Source of the DNA: Anaerolineae bacterium
GTDB taxonomy: Bacteria > Chloroflexota > Anaerolineae > JAFGEY01
Length of the DNA: 17,965 nt
Direction of reading: 5' to 3'
Assembly (NCBI GenBank): GCA_016931365.1
Contig: JAFGEY010000155.1
Location: forward strand, 1 to 17,965
Shown here piece after piece: positions 1-8,715 of the stretch. A program made the position numbers and the translations under genes. The notes beneath the pieces were generated by a model. It was given only the letters and a program-made list of their open reading frames with translations, made no database searches and was not told the DNA's origin. Numbering within the stretch: position 1 is the stretch's first letter; each line of letters opens with the position of its first letter.

Positions 1-2042
1 GCCTGCTTGCGGAGTGTTTGCTCTTGCTCTAACAAACGTGCATTTTGGATTGCAGCACCGGCAAAGTTGGCAAATGCTTCTAATTGTTTTTTCAGTTCAG
101 GCTGTCGTTCAAAGTCTTGTCTTTGTCGATAACTGGCAAAGAGAACGCCCAATATCTCGCTGTTAACGCGGATGATCACCGCCGCCGATGAAAGGATTTC
201 TTCTCGAATCACAAAACGTGGCCGGTCCCTGTTTTCGTGAACTATTTCTCTATCATCCGCTAACACTGCATGGCTTTGGGCATCCGGCACATAAAGATTT
301 GCGCCAGTTTGAACGATCTTGAATACAACGTCGTCTCGATAGATCTCTTTGGGAACAAGGTCTGGGAATCGGCGCTCACCTAATCTGACCGGTGGGACAA
401 TAAATGCACCTTGATCCGCAATGTACTGATACAAGTCGATCAGATCAGCACCTAATGCACTCATCGCTGTTATTGTGATGCGCTCGAGTGTTTCTTTCAA
501 CACTTGAGGCGATCCTTGAAGCGTCGTGAGCGATTGTCCGATTTCATTTAAACGTTGGATCATGTCCAGTCGTTCAGAGTTCTGAACAGCGATGCCCGCT
601 TGGCTGGCAAGCATTTTAATGAGGTTGACCTGCCAAGGTGCGAATGTACGCTTGGTCAGACTATAGACACTCAACGCACCCACTGCACGTTCGGCAGTGG
701 CCATCAAAGGCACGACGAGCATCGACTTCCAATTTTGAACGAGGGCTTCCTCTTTGCTCGCGGATGATACACGATCTGACTGTTCGATATCTTCGATTGG
801 TATCTCTTGTCCAGTTTGCATTGCTTGATGCACAAGACTGCCCTCAAGTTTGAGCAGCCGTTTGCGCGCATATTCTGGCCTTAAGCCAATATGAGCCCGA
901 ATTCTGGCTTGGGTTTTGTCAGCTTGGTCGATTTGCCAGATTGCCACCGGGCAGTTTGTGAAACGGTTGACTGTGTCTACGATTTCCTGATAGAGGTTTT
1001 CGGAACCTGCCAGTGTACTTTGGCCGATTTTGCGCAAGCTGTCCCAGAGTTCGGCTCGTTCGATGGTTGATGCTACTTGATCAGCCAGGGTAGCCAGTAA
1101 TTGTATATCACTGACTGAAAAACGGTACACTTGCTCGCTGTCGACATTGATGACTCCCAGAACTGTATTATGAGATATAATCGGTACAGATGCGATTGAA
1201 CGTATGGGGGTACCCCCCAGGATAGGTGCAAAGTTTTTGTCTAATTGTGTATCGTGACAAAGATAAGGCTGACCTGTCTCGGCTACTTTGCCAGCAATCC
1301 CTTCGCCAATCTGGAACTTGCGTTTTTTGATGTTGTCTTCAAGTGGATGTCCAACACGGGCGGAAAACAACAATTCCTTTCCTTGCACGAGCATCAAAGA
1401 ACCTTCCCTAGCATTTACCAGTTTGACAGCTCGTTCCAGAACTCGGTTTAGAATGTCTTGTAAATCTAGGGCTGTATCTATGTCTTGATGGATTTCTTGC
1501 AGAACCCTGGTATACTCGACTTGACGTTCCAATGAACGGTATTCATTTACGATTTCTACCAAGTAGCGAAATACAATTGTGAGTAGCAATAAAATGACTA
1601 GGCTGGTTACAAGCGATATGACGTTTACGCTTGGCAAGGTGCCCGCAGCTATGATTGAAGCCAGGAAGTAAAGGATGCTACTTTCAACAAAGGCGCCTAT
1701 TGTAACACGCCTGCTAAAGTGGAAGGCAGCAGAGAAAAGTGACCACAAGTAGACAAACCAGAAACGGCTTTCGGCTCCGTCAGTAAGAATGACCAGCGTC
1801 GTACCAAAAAGGATCATGGCTTGTATACGGACCATTTGCAGGCTGGGCTTGCTGTAAAGAGGGTTGTTCGCTTTTGATATGATTTCAAGTAGTATCAAAT
1901 AGACCAAATAACATAGCGCCCACCAATAGACCATTGCGCCTTGCCTATGGGAATCCGGAGAAAGCCAGTAAATCACAAGAACAAAGGGAAGCAGCAACCA
2001 CTTGAGTATCCATTGCCTATCAATGAAACGTTGAGTAGTCAT
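1..2042 (-). CDS. Membrane-anchored sensor with three GAF domains (C-terminus beyond window)
   Basis: I translated this minus-strand frame directly. It is open from the ATG at 2042 to the left edge (680 codons) without a stop, so the 3' end is missing. The start is supported by a purine-rich AGGAAGG 8 nt upstream. Residues ~12-160 contain about five or six hydrophobic segments. A short linker (~165-195) leads to GAF1 (~195-330, with IGEGIAGKVAETGQ and a typical VPI...LGVINVDS core), GAF2 (~335-490, with MLVVPLM...VGALSVYS) and GAF3 (~500-675, ending AAIQNARLLEQEQ). Such arrays bind small ligands or act as dimerising sensor modules at the membrane. The output domain (histidine kinase, GGDEF, PP2C phosphatase or other) lies outside the window and cannot be told. 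The gene follows the S1-domain gene by 37 bp and is probably co-transcribed with it from the promoter at 2436-2464. Confidence 0.88.
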   Translation of the reverse strand, partial: MTTQRFIDRQWILKWLLLPFVLVIYWLSPDSHRQGAMVYWWALCYLVYLILLEIISKANNPLYSKPSLQMVRIQAMILFGTTLVILTDGAESRFWFVYLWSLFSAAFHFSRRVTIGAFVESSILYFLASIIAAGTLPSVNVISLVTSLVILLLLTIVFRYLVEIVNEYRSLERQVEYTRVLQEIHQDIDTALDLQDILNRVLERAVKLVNAREGSLMLVQGKELLFSARVGHPLEDNIKKRKFQIGEGIAGKVAETGQPYLCHDTQLDKNFAPILGGTPIRSIASVPIISHNTVLGVINVDSEQVYRFSVSDIQLLATLADQVASTIERAELWDSLRKIGQSTLAGSENLYQEIVDTVNRFTNCPVAIWQIDQADKTQARIRAHIGLRPEYARKRLLKLEGSLVHQAMQTGQEIPIEDIEQSDRVSSASKEEALVQNWKSMLVVPLMATAERAVGALSVYSLTKRTFAPWQVNLIKMLASQAGIAVQNSERLDMIQRLNEIGQSLTTLQGSPQVLKETLERITITAMSALGADLIDLYQYIADQGAFIVPPVRLGERRFPDLVPKEIYRDDVVFKIVQTGANLYVPDAQSHAVLADDREIVHENRDRPRFVIREEILSSAAVIIRVNSEILGVLFASYRQRQDFERQPELKKQLEAFANFAGAAIQNARLLEQEQTLRKQ

Positions 2043-2079
2043 TGTTGTATCCTTCCTACCTTTGTATACCGCGATTATT

Positions 2080-2325
2080 TTATTTTGATATTTGGGGTCT
2101 GTGCTGGCAACTTGATGTCGTAGGGTGTCCAACCGGCGCTATTGTGCGCATATGTTGATCGGAGACAGGCCGATCCCAGGATAGTTCGCGTCGCCGGATC
2201 ACACCACGAGTGTTGTCTGTAAGCTCAACTTGAACACCAAAAGGCAACACGCGACGCACTGTCGCTTGGACCGTTTGGCCCTGCTGATATTTTGTTCCTG
2301 TCAGTTCAAAAGAGCGGATTTTCAT
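2080..2325 (-). CDS. Small S1-like RNA-binding-domain protein, probably truncated
   Basis: The product is 81 residues if it starts at the ATG at 2325; a TTG at 2337 in the same frame is possible and has AAAGG nearer to it. Residues ~14-50 read like the first strands of an S1/OB-fold: GQTVQATVRRVLPFG, then VELTDNTRGVIRRRELSW, matching the family pattern G-x(2)-V-x-G-x-V-x(3)-PFG-x-x-V-x-L-x(3)-G-x-x-x-x-x-ELS. After SWDRPVSD the sequence loses S1 character, and the closing strands (a second G-x-x-V-x-V-x-V) are absent. This suggests a frameshift or truncation near 2140-2180, though no neighbouring frame visibly restores the domain. A strong promoter precedes it and the GAF sensor follows 37 bp downstream. 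It could be a functional mini-protein or a decaying leader gene of the sensor operon. Confidence 0.55.
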   Translation of the reverse strand: MKIRSFELTGTKYQQGQTVQATVRRVLPFGVQVELTDNTRGVIRRRELSWDRPVSDQHMRTIAPVGHPTTSSCQHRPQISK

Positions 2326-2435
2326 CACAACACGCAAGCACCTTTGCCTTTGCTGCCATGATTCTGCGAAGTATTGGATTTAGGGGAAAATAAAACGCTT
2401 TGCGTCAGTCCACGTCAATTTTGAATTGTAAAATC

Positions 2436-2464
2436 ATTATAACATAGAACGATAGTCTTGCCAA
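2436..2464 (-). promoter_or_regulatory. Sigma70-type promoter of the S1-GAF operon
   Basis: Read on the minus strand: TTGGCA (2459-2464), a 17-nt spacer, then TATAAT (2436-2441) preceded by TGT (extended -10). Transcription would begin near 2429, about 100 nt before the S1-domain start. This is a near-consensus match at the right place and orientation. Confidence 0.72.
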
Positions 2465-2545
2465 ATGGCGATAAACAAGAGCTTTTGCAGATCGCAATTG
2501 CTCGACTTTTGTTCAAGATTGGTTCGATCACTACCATCGAGCGCA

Positions 2546-2598
2546 CAAAAAGGCTTTTGCGATAGCGAATTAGAGATTGCCATTCAAAAGCCTTTTTG
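2546..2598 (-). terminator. Hairpin downstream of the 1593-residue surface protein gene
   Basis: CAAAAAGGCTTTTG (2546-2559) is perfectly complementary to CAAAAGCCTTTTTG (2585-2598), giving a 14-bp stem with a 25-nt loop. It starts about 30 nt past the stop codon at 2629. No clear U-run follows on the minus strand, so termination is likely but not proven. The flanking 2338-2628 holds no gene I can support. Confidence 0.5.
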
Positions 2599-2628
2599 CG
2601 CTTGATCGTCTCCGTGATATGTACAGGT

Positions 2629-5600
2629 TTATGGTCTGGGCGGTAGGGTATTTGTTTGCGCGGTGGCTTGTTCTGCAAACTCGACTGCGATGCTGCTGGC
2701 CGAGATGACCGGGCCAAGGACATTGTTGTACACCCCGCCGGTGATTTCGTGGCTTTCCAGCACGCCACCATAAGTCGTGCCGGCGTGTGCCGAGTCGACC
2801 TGAGCGTACAGAACAGTTCCAGCAGGCAAACTGCCGCTGAACTTGCTTTGAGCCGGGTCGGCCTGCGCCGCGTTGAGGGTCAGCGATTCGCCAGGGGCCA
2901 GTGGTTGGGTGACGCCCCAGGCCAGCCCTTGCTCGCCCAAAAACTGCCAGACCTGGTTGGGCGCGGCCGGCGCAGCGCGCGGGTCGATGTAAAGGTCCAC
3001 CCAGAACTCGTCGGTGACGGCAGCATTGCCCTGATTCTTGATCGTCACGCGGATGTCGCTGCCCACAACCTGAATTGCCTCCACGATCAAGTCGGGCGCG
3101 GACAGGTAGTTATTGACGACGACGGGCAGATGCACCCGCCAGGTGCCTGGTTTCAGATGCAGCGCAAACGTATCGCCGATTTGCCCCGTTATGTGCAGAT
3201 TGCTATAGCTGTCCATAAACTCGCCGTCGGTGCGGCGGACGACCAGTACGCGGCCGGCTGTGGCCTGAGCGACCATCCAACCGCTTGGTTCCTCGGCCTG
3301 AAGCGGGTTGACCTCCAGTTCGAGCACGATCCGTTTCGATGCGCCGGGGGCCAGGTCGCCGACGTTCCAGATCACGGCCTGATCGGTGACGGTGTAGCGG
3401 CCGGATGCGCTGATCACCTCAACGCCGGTCGGCAGGCTGTGCGTGGCCGTCACTGACTGGGCAATGGCATCGCCCTCGTTGAAAACCGTAACCCGGATTT
3501 GTACCGTCGAGGGCTGGCTGTTCGGGATAGTGCACTCGCCGTTGACCTCCTCGACTTCCGAGCTGCCGCCCAGGCAGGCATAGTCGGCCCAAACGGTCGC
3601 GCCGTGCGCTTCGACCGTCGCGCCGGGGCCGTGCTCGGTCCACTGCTTGCCAAAAGGATCGATATAGGTGATCGTCGGCCCTTCATTGACCACATTCGGG
3701 CCGTGGCGGGCGCGGATCAGCCGGGCCTGGGCAACGATGTAGAACGGGTTATAGGCCGGTGGCAGATGGGTGAGTTCTTGAGGCAGGTCGAACACGGCCA
3801 CGTCGCCATCCATCGTCACTGACACGGTCAGCGGCAAGGTGCTAAAGAGCGCGCCCGCCGTGTCCGACAAGACGTGTCCGGCGTCGTGGTCCATCGCGTT
3901 TTGCAAGGCCAGCAAGGTGGCCGGATCGGTGATCCATTTGACCGCCTCGATCTGCACGTAGGCCGGCAGCGTGTCGGTGAGGGTGAGCGAGTGCGCCGGG
4001 CCATAGACAAAGGTCGGCGTGGGATCGGCGGGACGCTGCAAGGCCAGTCGCGCCGGCGGCGCTTCATACCCGGCGGGCAGGTTGCCGGCGGTGAGGATCA
4101 CTGGAATTTCGATCACCGTACCCCACAACGTTTCATCGATATTGCCGATTTCCAGGTCAAAGTACCACACGCTGCGCCAGGCGTCAGGCACATCGGTGCG
4201 GTTGAGGAACGACAACTCGGCCCAGATCGGCTCCGGCGCGGTGAGGGGATCGGTGTACAACAAGGTGGCCGTGATCCCGGCCGGCAGGTCGAGAGCGACA
4301 TTGAGGTTGGTCAGGGTAAGACCGGTGTTATTGTCGAGGGCCACGCGCACGCGCGTGCGCCCATCTGGCCCGACGGTGGTGTGGAACAGCACCTTGCCTT
4401 CGCGCCCACCGACGTAGGTGGTGGCGACGAAATCGCCATAGCCCCAGCTTTTGAGGTAGGGGTCCTCGTCAAAGGCGCGCGCATCGTACAGATCGCGCGC
4501 GTTATAGATGAAAAACATCGTGTCGCTGTACACGCTGACCGCCGTTGGCCCGACCTGCTTGGATACCGCACCGTCGCTCGACAGGCCCTCGGCGGCGTGG
4601 ACGTGGCTGTCGTAGACCTCGTAGCGGTTCGGCCCGGCGGCCATCTGACGGTAGATCAGCCGCGCGCCGTCGTGCAGCTTGAAATGGCCTTCCCGATTAA
4701 AAGGATAGGTGCTGATCGTGCTCGACACTTCAAAGGCAGCCCACGATCCCAGCGGGATGTCCTGCTGGAAAAAGAGGTGGTCGTAGGCGGTCTGCTCAGA
4801 CACACTGATCAGCTCTGAGTGGCCCGGCCCGACGCTGCGCCAGGAAGCGTACCAGTCCTCGTTTTCGGGCCGGATTTGGACGCCCAGGCCCTTGAAAATG
4901 GGCAGTTCGATCAGATTTTGCCCGGCGGGGATGGTCACACCGGTGTCATTGGGATCGACGCTGTAGGTCTTGCCCAGCAGTACCATCCGCGTGCGTTCCA
5001 AACGGGTCGGAATCTCGCGCACGGGCGTGTCGTACTCGCCATCTTCGTCGAGGTCGGCCCACAGGCCAAAGGTGAGGTTGACCCCGGCGTGTTGATCGAG
5101 ATCCGGCCCGCCGCAGGAGGCACACGAGTCCCAATCCCACACGTCGTAAAACGAGGCGCGCATCGTGGTCGTATAGGTGCGCGACCAGACGTCCTGGTAC
5201 GTCAGTGCAGAGACCGCCGGCGCTTGCGCGGCATAGGGTGTGGCCGCCTCAAGATATTGGCGGAACGGCACCGGATCGGCGCCGGCGTTGACGTATACCG
5301 AGCCGGCGTCATACTCGATCACCAGCGCGCCTTCCCTCGGTGTGCCGTGAAAGACCACTTCGCGGCTGAACAGCTCGCGCGAGTGGATGCCGTAGCGCAC
5401 CGCCGGTTCCTCGTACCAATAGCCTGGAAAATCACCCAGGTCAAAGGTGAGAGGCAGGCAGGGCAGCAGCAGTTCGTTGTCGACCACCGTGATCACGTTG
5501 GTGTAGGTGGGCGGGATGGTGACAAACGAGCCGTAATCGATCTTGTCCAGCGCGCCGAGGCCGCCAGGCGGGTCGGTGTGGATGCCAAAGGTGCTGGTAA

Positions 5601-7410
5601 AGACGCACCAGTCGCCTTGCCAGTCGGCCAGGGTCAGCGTTTGCGTGGGTGAGGTGGCGCTCTCCCAAAGCGGGTATTGCTCACCCCACAGGAACGGCTC
5701 GTTGCGCATCCACACCGTCTCACCGTCGTTGGTGTGCAAGATGATGTGCTGGTTCTCAACGTCGACGATGGGATAAATCAAGTACACCCAGTCGGTGAAA
5801 ACCAACGAGTGGGCCAGCGTTTGCTCCTTGTTCTCCAGCGGCATAGCTATATCGAGATAAAGGCCCTCGGCAGGGATTTTGAAATGGCGGTCGGCCTCCA
5901 GGTCGCGGTCGCCGACCAGGCGGGCGGCCATTTTGGCCGTCAGCACAAAGGGCCGGTGGGAGACGGTCACGCGCTTGGCGGAGAGATCGGTGTAGGCCAG
6001 CGTGCCGCGACTGAATGTGCCCACGCCGGCGGCCAGTGCGGTCGGCTCGGTCTCGGCCTGGTAGGTCAGCGTGACCAGGGCGTGTGGGGCGAGGTCGCCC
6101 AACTGCCAGACAATGACGGTGCGGCCGTCAGCAGTGGTAAATAGATCGGTGTATGCCGGCGAAACAGTATGATCCAGGACAGTGTATCCCGCCGAAACCG
6201 TTTCGGTCACCACGGCGTCGGCCAGCATCTCGTCCCACCAGTTGCCCCCCAGCAGCGTGGCGCTGACGGGCACGACCTCATACGCCGGGAACTCGTGCGG
6301 CGGGTAGGCCGGGTTGAGGGTCTGGACGGCGTCGCCCCACAGCTCGCCGCGCCCAGCCATGGCGGCCAGCACGGCGTCCATAAACAGGGGCAGTTCCAGG
6401 CGGTGGGCAGCGTCGGTGGGATGGCCGACCACGCCGAGCACCTGCCCGGCCTTGACCTGCACGCGCACTACGGCGGGGATCGGCTCCGGTGCGGTGGCGT
6501 TGGTGAGGACGGCGATCACCTCGATACCCCCCTCAGTCCCCCCGCCAGCAGGGGGAAGCTGTAAAACGGGGTCGTCGAGGATGTAGATCGTGTCCGTTAC
6601 CCACGACCAGGCCAGCGGTGACGTAGGATCGGCGATCTGCATGCGGCCGCGGCTGTCCCAATCGTCCGGTGGGGCCAGTTCGATGGCTTGATCGGTTAAT
6701 GCGCCGTCCGGGAGCAGGCCGGCCGCGTCGGCGATCCAGAATCCGCTGCCTTGCACATAGAGCGTGCCGCCGTTTTCGACAAATGCCTGGATCGCGGCCA
6801 GCGCACCGCTGTCCTGCAAAGCAGCCAGCACCTCGGCGCGGGCGTCGCTGCGAAAGGCCGGCACGATGAGCAGGTCATAGCCGTCCAGCCCGGCGGCGAC
6901 CTCGGTTTCGGTGAGCACGCGGTAGGGCAGCGCATGGAGCAGGTAGCCGTCGAGCGCCTGGCGAATCTGGGCCAGTTCCCACATCGCCACTGCCTCGCCG
7001 CCGTCGCTGGTCGAGACCATCACCGAGGAACGCAGCACCGCCACGCCGCCCGGCCGCAGGCTGTACGCCTGCGCAAAGGGCGCAGTGTCAGAGACGACCT
7101 CGCTGTCGCAGCCGCCCAAGGGCGCACAGCTCCAGCTCTCGCCGACAGGAAGGAGCAGGTCACCGGGATGGACGGTGGGGCTGACGGTGTTGGACGAGGC
7201 CGCCCAGTGCAGCCGCCCGCCGCCATAGAGGTGGGTCAGGGCGGCGCGGTAGGCCGCCTGGCGGTTGGTTTGCCGCTCGCCCAGGGGCACGACCACGTCA
7301 CCGGTGGCAAGTTCGCCCGGCGCGGCTTGAGCCGGGGTCAGGATGGCGGCCAGCGCCCAGAGGGCGAGCAAGGCCAGGGCAAAGGGGATGCAGATTCGCC
7401 AGGTTTTCAT
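2629..7410 (-). CDS. Giant exported surface protein: GATase-like, DUF11-like and CARDB modules
   Basis: The product is 1593 residues. The ATG at 7410 has GGGAGG 6 nt upstream. Residues 1-29 form a Sec signal peptide (positive start, Leu/Ala-rich core, likely cleavage after TPAQA). Residues ~130-240 (YDLLIVPAFRSDA, IQAFVENGGTLYVQG) resemble the class-I glutamine-amidotransferase-like/DUF4350 fold found in surface proteins. A stretch at ~395-455 and one at ~1300-1367 (VFNEGDAIAQSV...IWNVGDLAPGAS) read as DUF11-like beta-sandwiches. A short linker VHLPVVVNNY (~1426-1435) leads into a CARDB-like domain (~1438-1568). The long middle has no domain I recognise; it is rich in Thr, Asp, Trp and Tyr and is probably beta-structured. 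No LPXTG-type or transmembrane anchor is visible at the C-terminus. A palindromic repeat sits in frame at 6526-6560. An adhesive or wall-associated role is inferred only. Confidence 0.85.
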   Translation of the reverse strand: MKTWRICIPFALALLALWALAAILTPAQAAPGELATGDVVVPLGERQTNRQAAYRAALTHLYGGGRLHWAASSNTVSPTVHPGDLLLPVGESWSCAPLGGCDSEVVSDTAPFAQAYSLRPGGVAVLRSSVMVSTSDGGEAVAMWELAQIRQALDGYLLHALPYRVLTETEVAAGLDGYDLLIVPAFRSDARAEVLAALQDSGALAAIQAFVENGGTLYVQGSGFWIADAAGLLPDGALTDQAIELAPPDDWDSRGRMQIADPTSPLAWSWVTDTIYILDDPVLQLPPAGGGTEGGIEVIAVLTNATAPEPIPAVVRVQVKAGQVLGVVGHPTDAAHRLELPLFMDAVLAAMAGRGELWGDAVQTLNPAYPPHEFPAYEVVPVSATLLGGNWWDEMLADAVVTETVSAGYTVLDHTVSPAYTDLFTTADGRTVIVWQLGDLAPHALVTLTYQAETEPTALAAGVGTFSRGTLAYTDLSAKRVTVSHRPFVLTAKMAARLVGDRDLEADRHFKIPAEGLYLDIAMPLENKEQTLAHSLVFTDWVYLIYPIVDVENQHIILHTNDGETVWMRNEPFLWGEQYPLWESATSPTQTLTLADWQGDWCVFTSTFGIHTDPPGGLGALDKIDYGSFVTIPPTYTNVITVVDNELLLPCLPLTFDLGDFPGYWYEEPAVRYGIHSRELFSREVVFHGTPREGALVIEYDAGSVYVNAGADPVPFRQYLEAATPYAAQAPAVSALTYQDVWSRTYTTTMRASFYDVWDWDSCASCGGPDLDQHAGVNLTFGLWADLDEDGEYDTPVREIPTRLERTRMVLLGKTYSVDPNDTGVTIPAGQNLIELPIFKGLGVQIRPENEDWYASWRSVGPGHSELISVSEQTAYDHLFFQQDIPLGSWAAFEVSSTISTYPFNREGHFKLHDGARLIYRQMAAGPNRYEVYDSHVHAAEGLSSDGAVSKQVGPTAVSVYSDTMFFIYNARDLYDARAFDEDPYLKSWGYGDFVATTYVGGREGKVLFHTTVGPDGRTRVRVALDNNTGLTLTNLNVALDLPAGITATLLYTDPLTAPEPIWAELSFLNRTDVPDAWRSVWYFDLEIGNIDETLWGTVIEIPVILTAGNLPAGYEAPPARLALQRPADPTPTFVYGPAHSLTLTDTLPAYVQIEAVKWITDPATLLALQNAMDHDAGHVLSDTAGALFSTLPLTVSVTMDGDVAVFDLPQELTHLPPAYNPFYIVAQARLIRARHGPNVVNEGPTITYIDPFGKQWTEHGPGATVEAHGATVWADYACLGGSSEVEEVNGECTIPNSQPSTVQIRVTVFNEGDAIAQSVTATHSLPTGVEVISASGRYTVTDQAVIWNVGDLAPGASKRIVLELEVNPLQAEEPSGWMVAQATAGRVLVVRRTDGEFMDSYSNLHITGQIGDTFALHLKPGTWRVHLPVVVNNYLSAPDLIVEAIQVVGSDIRVTIKNQGNAAVTDEFWVDLYIDPRAAPAAPNQVWQFLGEQGLAWGVTQPLAPGESLTLNAAQADPAQSKFSGSLPAGTVLYAQVDSAHAGTTYGGVLESHEITGGVYNNVLGPVISASSIAVEFAEQATAQTNTLPPRP
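6526..6560. repeat. C-rich palindromic repeat inserted in frame (copy 1)
   Basis: This plus-strand segment starts ACCCCCCTCA, continues TCCCCCCGCCAGCAGGGGGA (6537-6556) and ends AGCT. It encodes LQLPPAGGGTEGG in the minus-strand protein. It resembles the copy at 13051-13089 in the Rhs gene in base order, C-rich head and palindromic core. Confidence 0.6.
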
Positions 7411-7449
7411 AGAATACCTCCCGGTGTTTTAGATATACACAAATAATGA

Positions 7450-7478
7450 TTGACGATGTATGTAAACAATGATATACT
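7450..7478 (+). promoter_or_regulatory. Sigma70 promoter of the toxin-antitoxin operon
   Basis: TTGACG (7450-7455), a 17-nt spacer and TATACT (7473-7478) lie 33 nt upstream of the first antitoxin start. This 100-bp gap is shared with the divergent 1593-residue protein gene, so the two transcription units may compete. I found no equally good minus-strand promoter here. Confidence 0.75.
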
Positions 7479-7510
7479 TGATCTAGCTCGATTTCTCAAG
7501 GAGTATGATG

Positions 7511-7783
7511 ATGACCATTACAACAACAGCGACGTATGAAAATGGCACACTGCGTTTGTCGCATCCGTTGGACTTGCCGGAGCACACGCGAGTTGAGATT
7601 CAAATTCAACCTGCCGTTCAAGTAGAACCGGTACGCCCGGCCTTATTCTCACCCGATGAGCAAGCACGCCGCGTGCAGGTCGTTCAACGGCTGCGCGGTC
7701 TTTGGTCGGCACAAGACCAAGTCGCTTTTGAGCAAACCAGACGGGAGCTTTGGGCACAATGGCAGTCACGCGACTTGGCATAG
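7511..7783 (+). CDS. AF2212/DUF104-like antitoxin of a VapBC-type pair
   Basis: The product is 90 residues. Three consecutive ATGs occur at 7505, 7508 and 7511; AAGGAG at 7498-7503 is 7 nt from the third, so I chose 7511. The N-terminus MTITTTATYENGTLRL followed by LDLPEHTRVEIQI is the signature of the small AF2212-like (DUF104) family, whose members are antitoxins of neighbouring PIN nucleases. The remaining ~55 residues are charged and helical (VVQRLRGLW...), as expected for a segment that wraps the toxin. The PIN gene starts inside its last codons, giving a 25-nt overlap, which fits translational coupling. It is the first gene of the operon driven from 7450-7478. Confidence 0.82.
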   Translation: MTITTTATYENGTLRLSHPLDLPEHTRVEIQIQPAVQVEPVRPALFSPDEQARRVQVVQRLRGLWSAQDQVAFEQTRRELWAQWQSRDLA

Positions 7784-8157
7784 ACACCGACATTGTGATC
7801 GACTATTTGCGTGGACGGAGCGATCTGCTGGAACGTGCCTTGTTCCATTATGAATGTGCGTTTACGTCGATCACCGTTTATGAACTGCTGATTGGACTGG
7901 CTCAAGCGCCACGTCAAGCGGCCTTGTTTGCCGATGCGCTGCGCCTGGTTCAAATTGTGCCGTTTGATCTCGACGCTGCGCACGCTGCCGCCCGGGTATA
8001 TGAACAGCTTTCCGTGCAAGGGCTGCCCATTGGCGTGCAGGATATGCTCAACGCCGGTGTTTGCATCGCGCACGGTTTGCCGCTGCTGACGCGCAACCTG
8101 GCCCATTATGGCCGCATCAAAGGGCCAACCCTGTTCGATGCGGCACAAATGATCTGA
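7759..8157 (+). CDS. vapC: VapC-type PIN-domain ribonuclease toxin
   Basis: The product is 132 residues, the usual VapC length. The ATG at 7759 is preferred over an in-frame TTG at 7750 because the core begins MAVTRLGIDTDIVIDYL; GGGAG lies 11 nt upstream. The PIN acidic residues are present: D9 in GIDTDIVID, E42 in SITVYELLIG, D95 in GVQDMLNAG, and N113 in the conserved LLTRNLAHY position, where an Asp or Asn is usual. The family cleaves RNA (often tRNA or rRNA) with Mg2+ in the active site and is neutralised by the upstream antitoxin. The catalytic set looks intact, so the module may be functional. The actual RNA target cannot be read from the sequence. Confidence 0.9.
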   Translation: MAVTRLGIDTDIVIDYLRGRSDLLERALFHYECAFTSITVYELLIGLAQAPRQAALFADALRLVQIVPFDLDAAHAAARVYEQLSVQGLPIGVQDMLNAGVCIAHGLPLLTRNLAHYGRIKGPTLFDAAQMI

Positions 8158-8173
8158 TTTTGATGGAGGCACA

Positions 8174-8449
8174 ATGATACATATTTCCTATACCGGACAG
8201 TTGTTTCAAGAAGATGATCAAATTGTCGCGCTTTGTCCCGAGTTGAATGTGTCCAGCTTTGGCGATACGCCGCAAGAAGCATTGACTGCGCTGCAAGAGG
8301 CGGTCTCTTTGTTTTTGGAAACGTGCCAGGAAATGGGCACCCTGGACACGGTTTTAGAAGAAGCCGGGTATCACCGCGATTCTTCGACCTTGCGTTGGGT
8401 ACCTCGCCAACCAATGCAAATCAACCGGCTTGAGGCCGTTTATGCCTAA
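8174..8449 (+). CDS. hicB: HicB-like antitoxin (UPF0150), short form
   Basis: The product is 91 residues. GGAGG (8165-8169) is 4 nt before the ATG. Residues ~5-60 show the HicB partial RNase-H fold pattern: ISYTGQLFQEDDQIVALCPEL, then SFGDTPQEALTALQEAVSLFLE. Longer HicB proteins carry a C-terminal HTH or ribbon-helix-helix DNA-binding domain. This one ends after ~30 further residues with no such domain, so autoregulation through HicB itself is doubtful. Its last 8 bases, ATGCCTAA, contain the start of hicA, so the pair is tightly coupled in the order B-A. It lies 16 bp after vapC and is probably in the same transcript. Confidence 0.87.
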   Translation: MIHISYTGQLFQEDDQIVALCPELNVSSFGDTPQEALTALQEAVSLFLETCQEMGTLDTVLEEAGYHRDSSTLRWVPRQPMQINRLEAVYA

Positions 8450-8678
8450 AATCACGGCCATCGATTACCGTAAATTGGTCAAGATATTTGAACTGGACGG
8501 GTTCAGCGTCAAACGTCAAAAGGGCGACCATCTTGTGATGACCAAGCCCGGCGTGCTGCGCCCGGTGGTGATCAAGACAAGCCCGCATCAAGTGCCGGTA
8601 ACACACATTCGTACCAACTTGACCACCGCCGGGATGAGCCGCGAGCGGTATTTTGAACTGTTGGAACAGGTCAAGTAA
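8442..8678 (+). CDS. hicA: HicA-like mRNA interferase toxin
   Basis: The product is 78 residues. The ATG at 8442 overlaps hicB by 8 nt; an upstream in-frame TTG at 8430 would add four residues but lacks family support. The sequence fits the HicA double-stranded-RNA-binding-like fold: residues 10-23 KLVKIFELDGFSVK, then RQKGDHLVM with the expected catalytic His30, and a C-terminal helix GMSRERYFELLEQV. HicA toxins cleave mRNA independently of the ribosome and are bound by HicB. The last 54 bases are repeated at 9157-9210 with one mismatch, which points to a past duplication in this cluster. Confidence 0.88.
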   Translation: MPKITAIDYRKLVKIFELDGFSVKRQKGDHLVMTKPGVLRPVVIKTSPHQVPVTHIRTNLTTAGMSRERYFELLEQVK

Positions 8679-8715
8679 TCGGGTTTGAAAGTACAATGAT
8701 GATTGAGGTGTTAAA

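Noticed and set aside
555..853. Short plus-strand frames in 555-2123
   Set aside because: All are antisense to the continuous GAF-sensor frame on the minus strand, which I translated to the left edge without a stop.
2415..2771. 118-codon minus-strand frame over the 3' end of the surface gene
   Set aside because: It overlaps the real gene in another frame and runs through the hairpin and promoter; the product has no recognisable character.
3874..4818. 314-codon plus-strand open frame and several similar ones (2656-3456, 4819-5652, 6751-7446)
   Set aside because: They are antisense to the 1593-residue gene, which has signal peptide, RBS and domains; the plus frames give Arg/Gly/Val-rich, low-complexity products, as expected from GC-rich antisense DNA.
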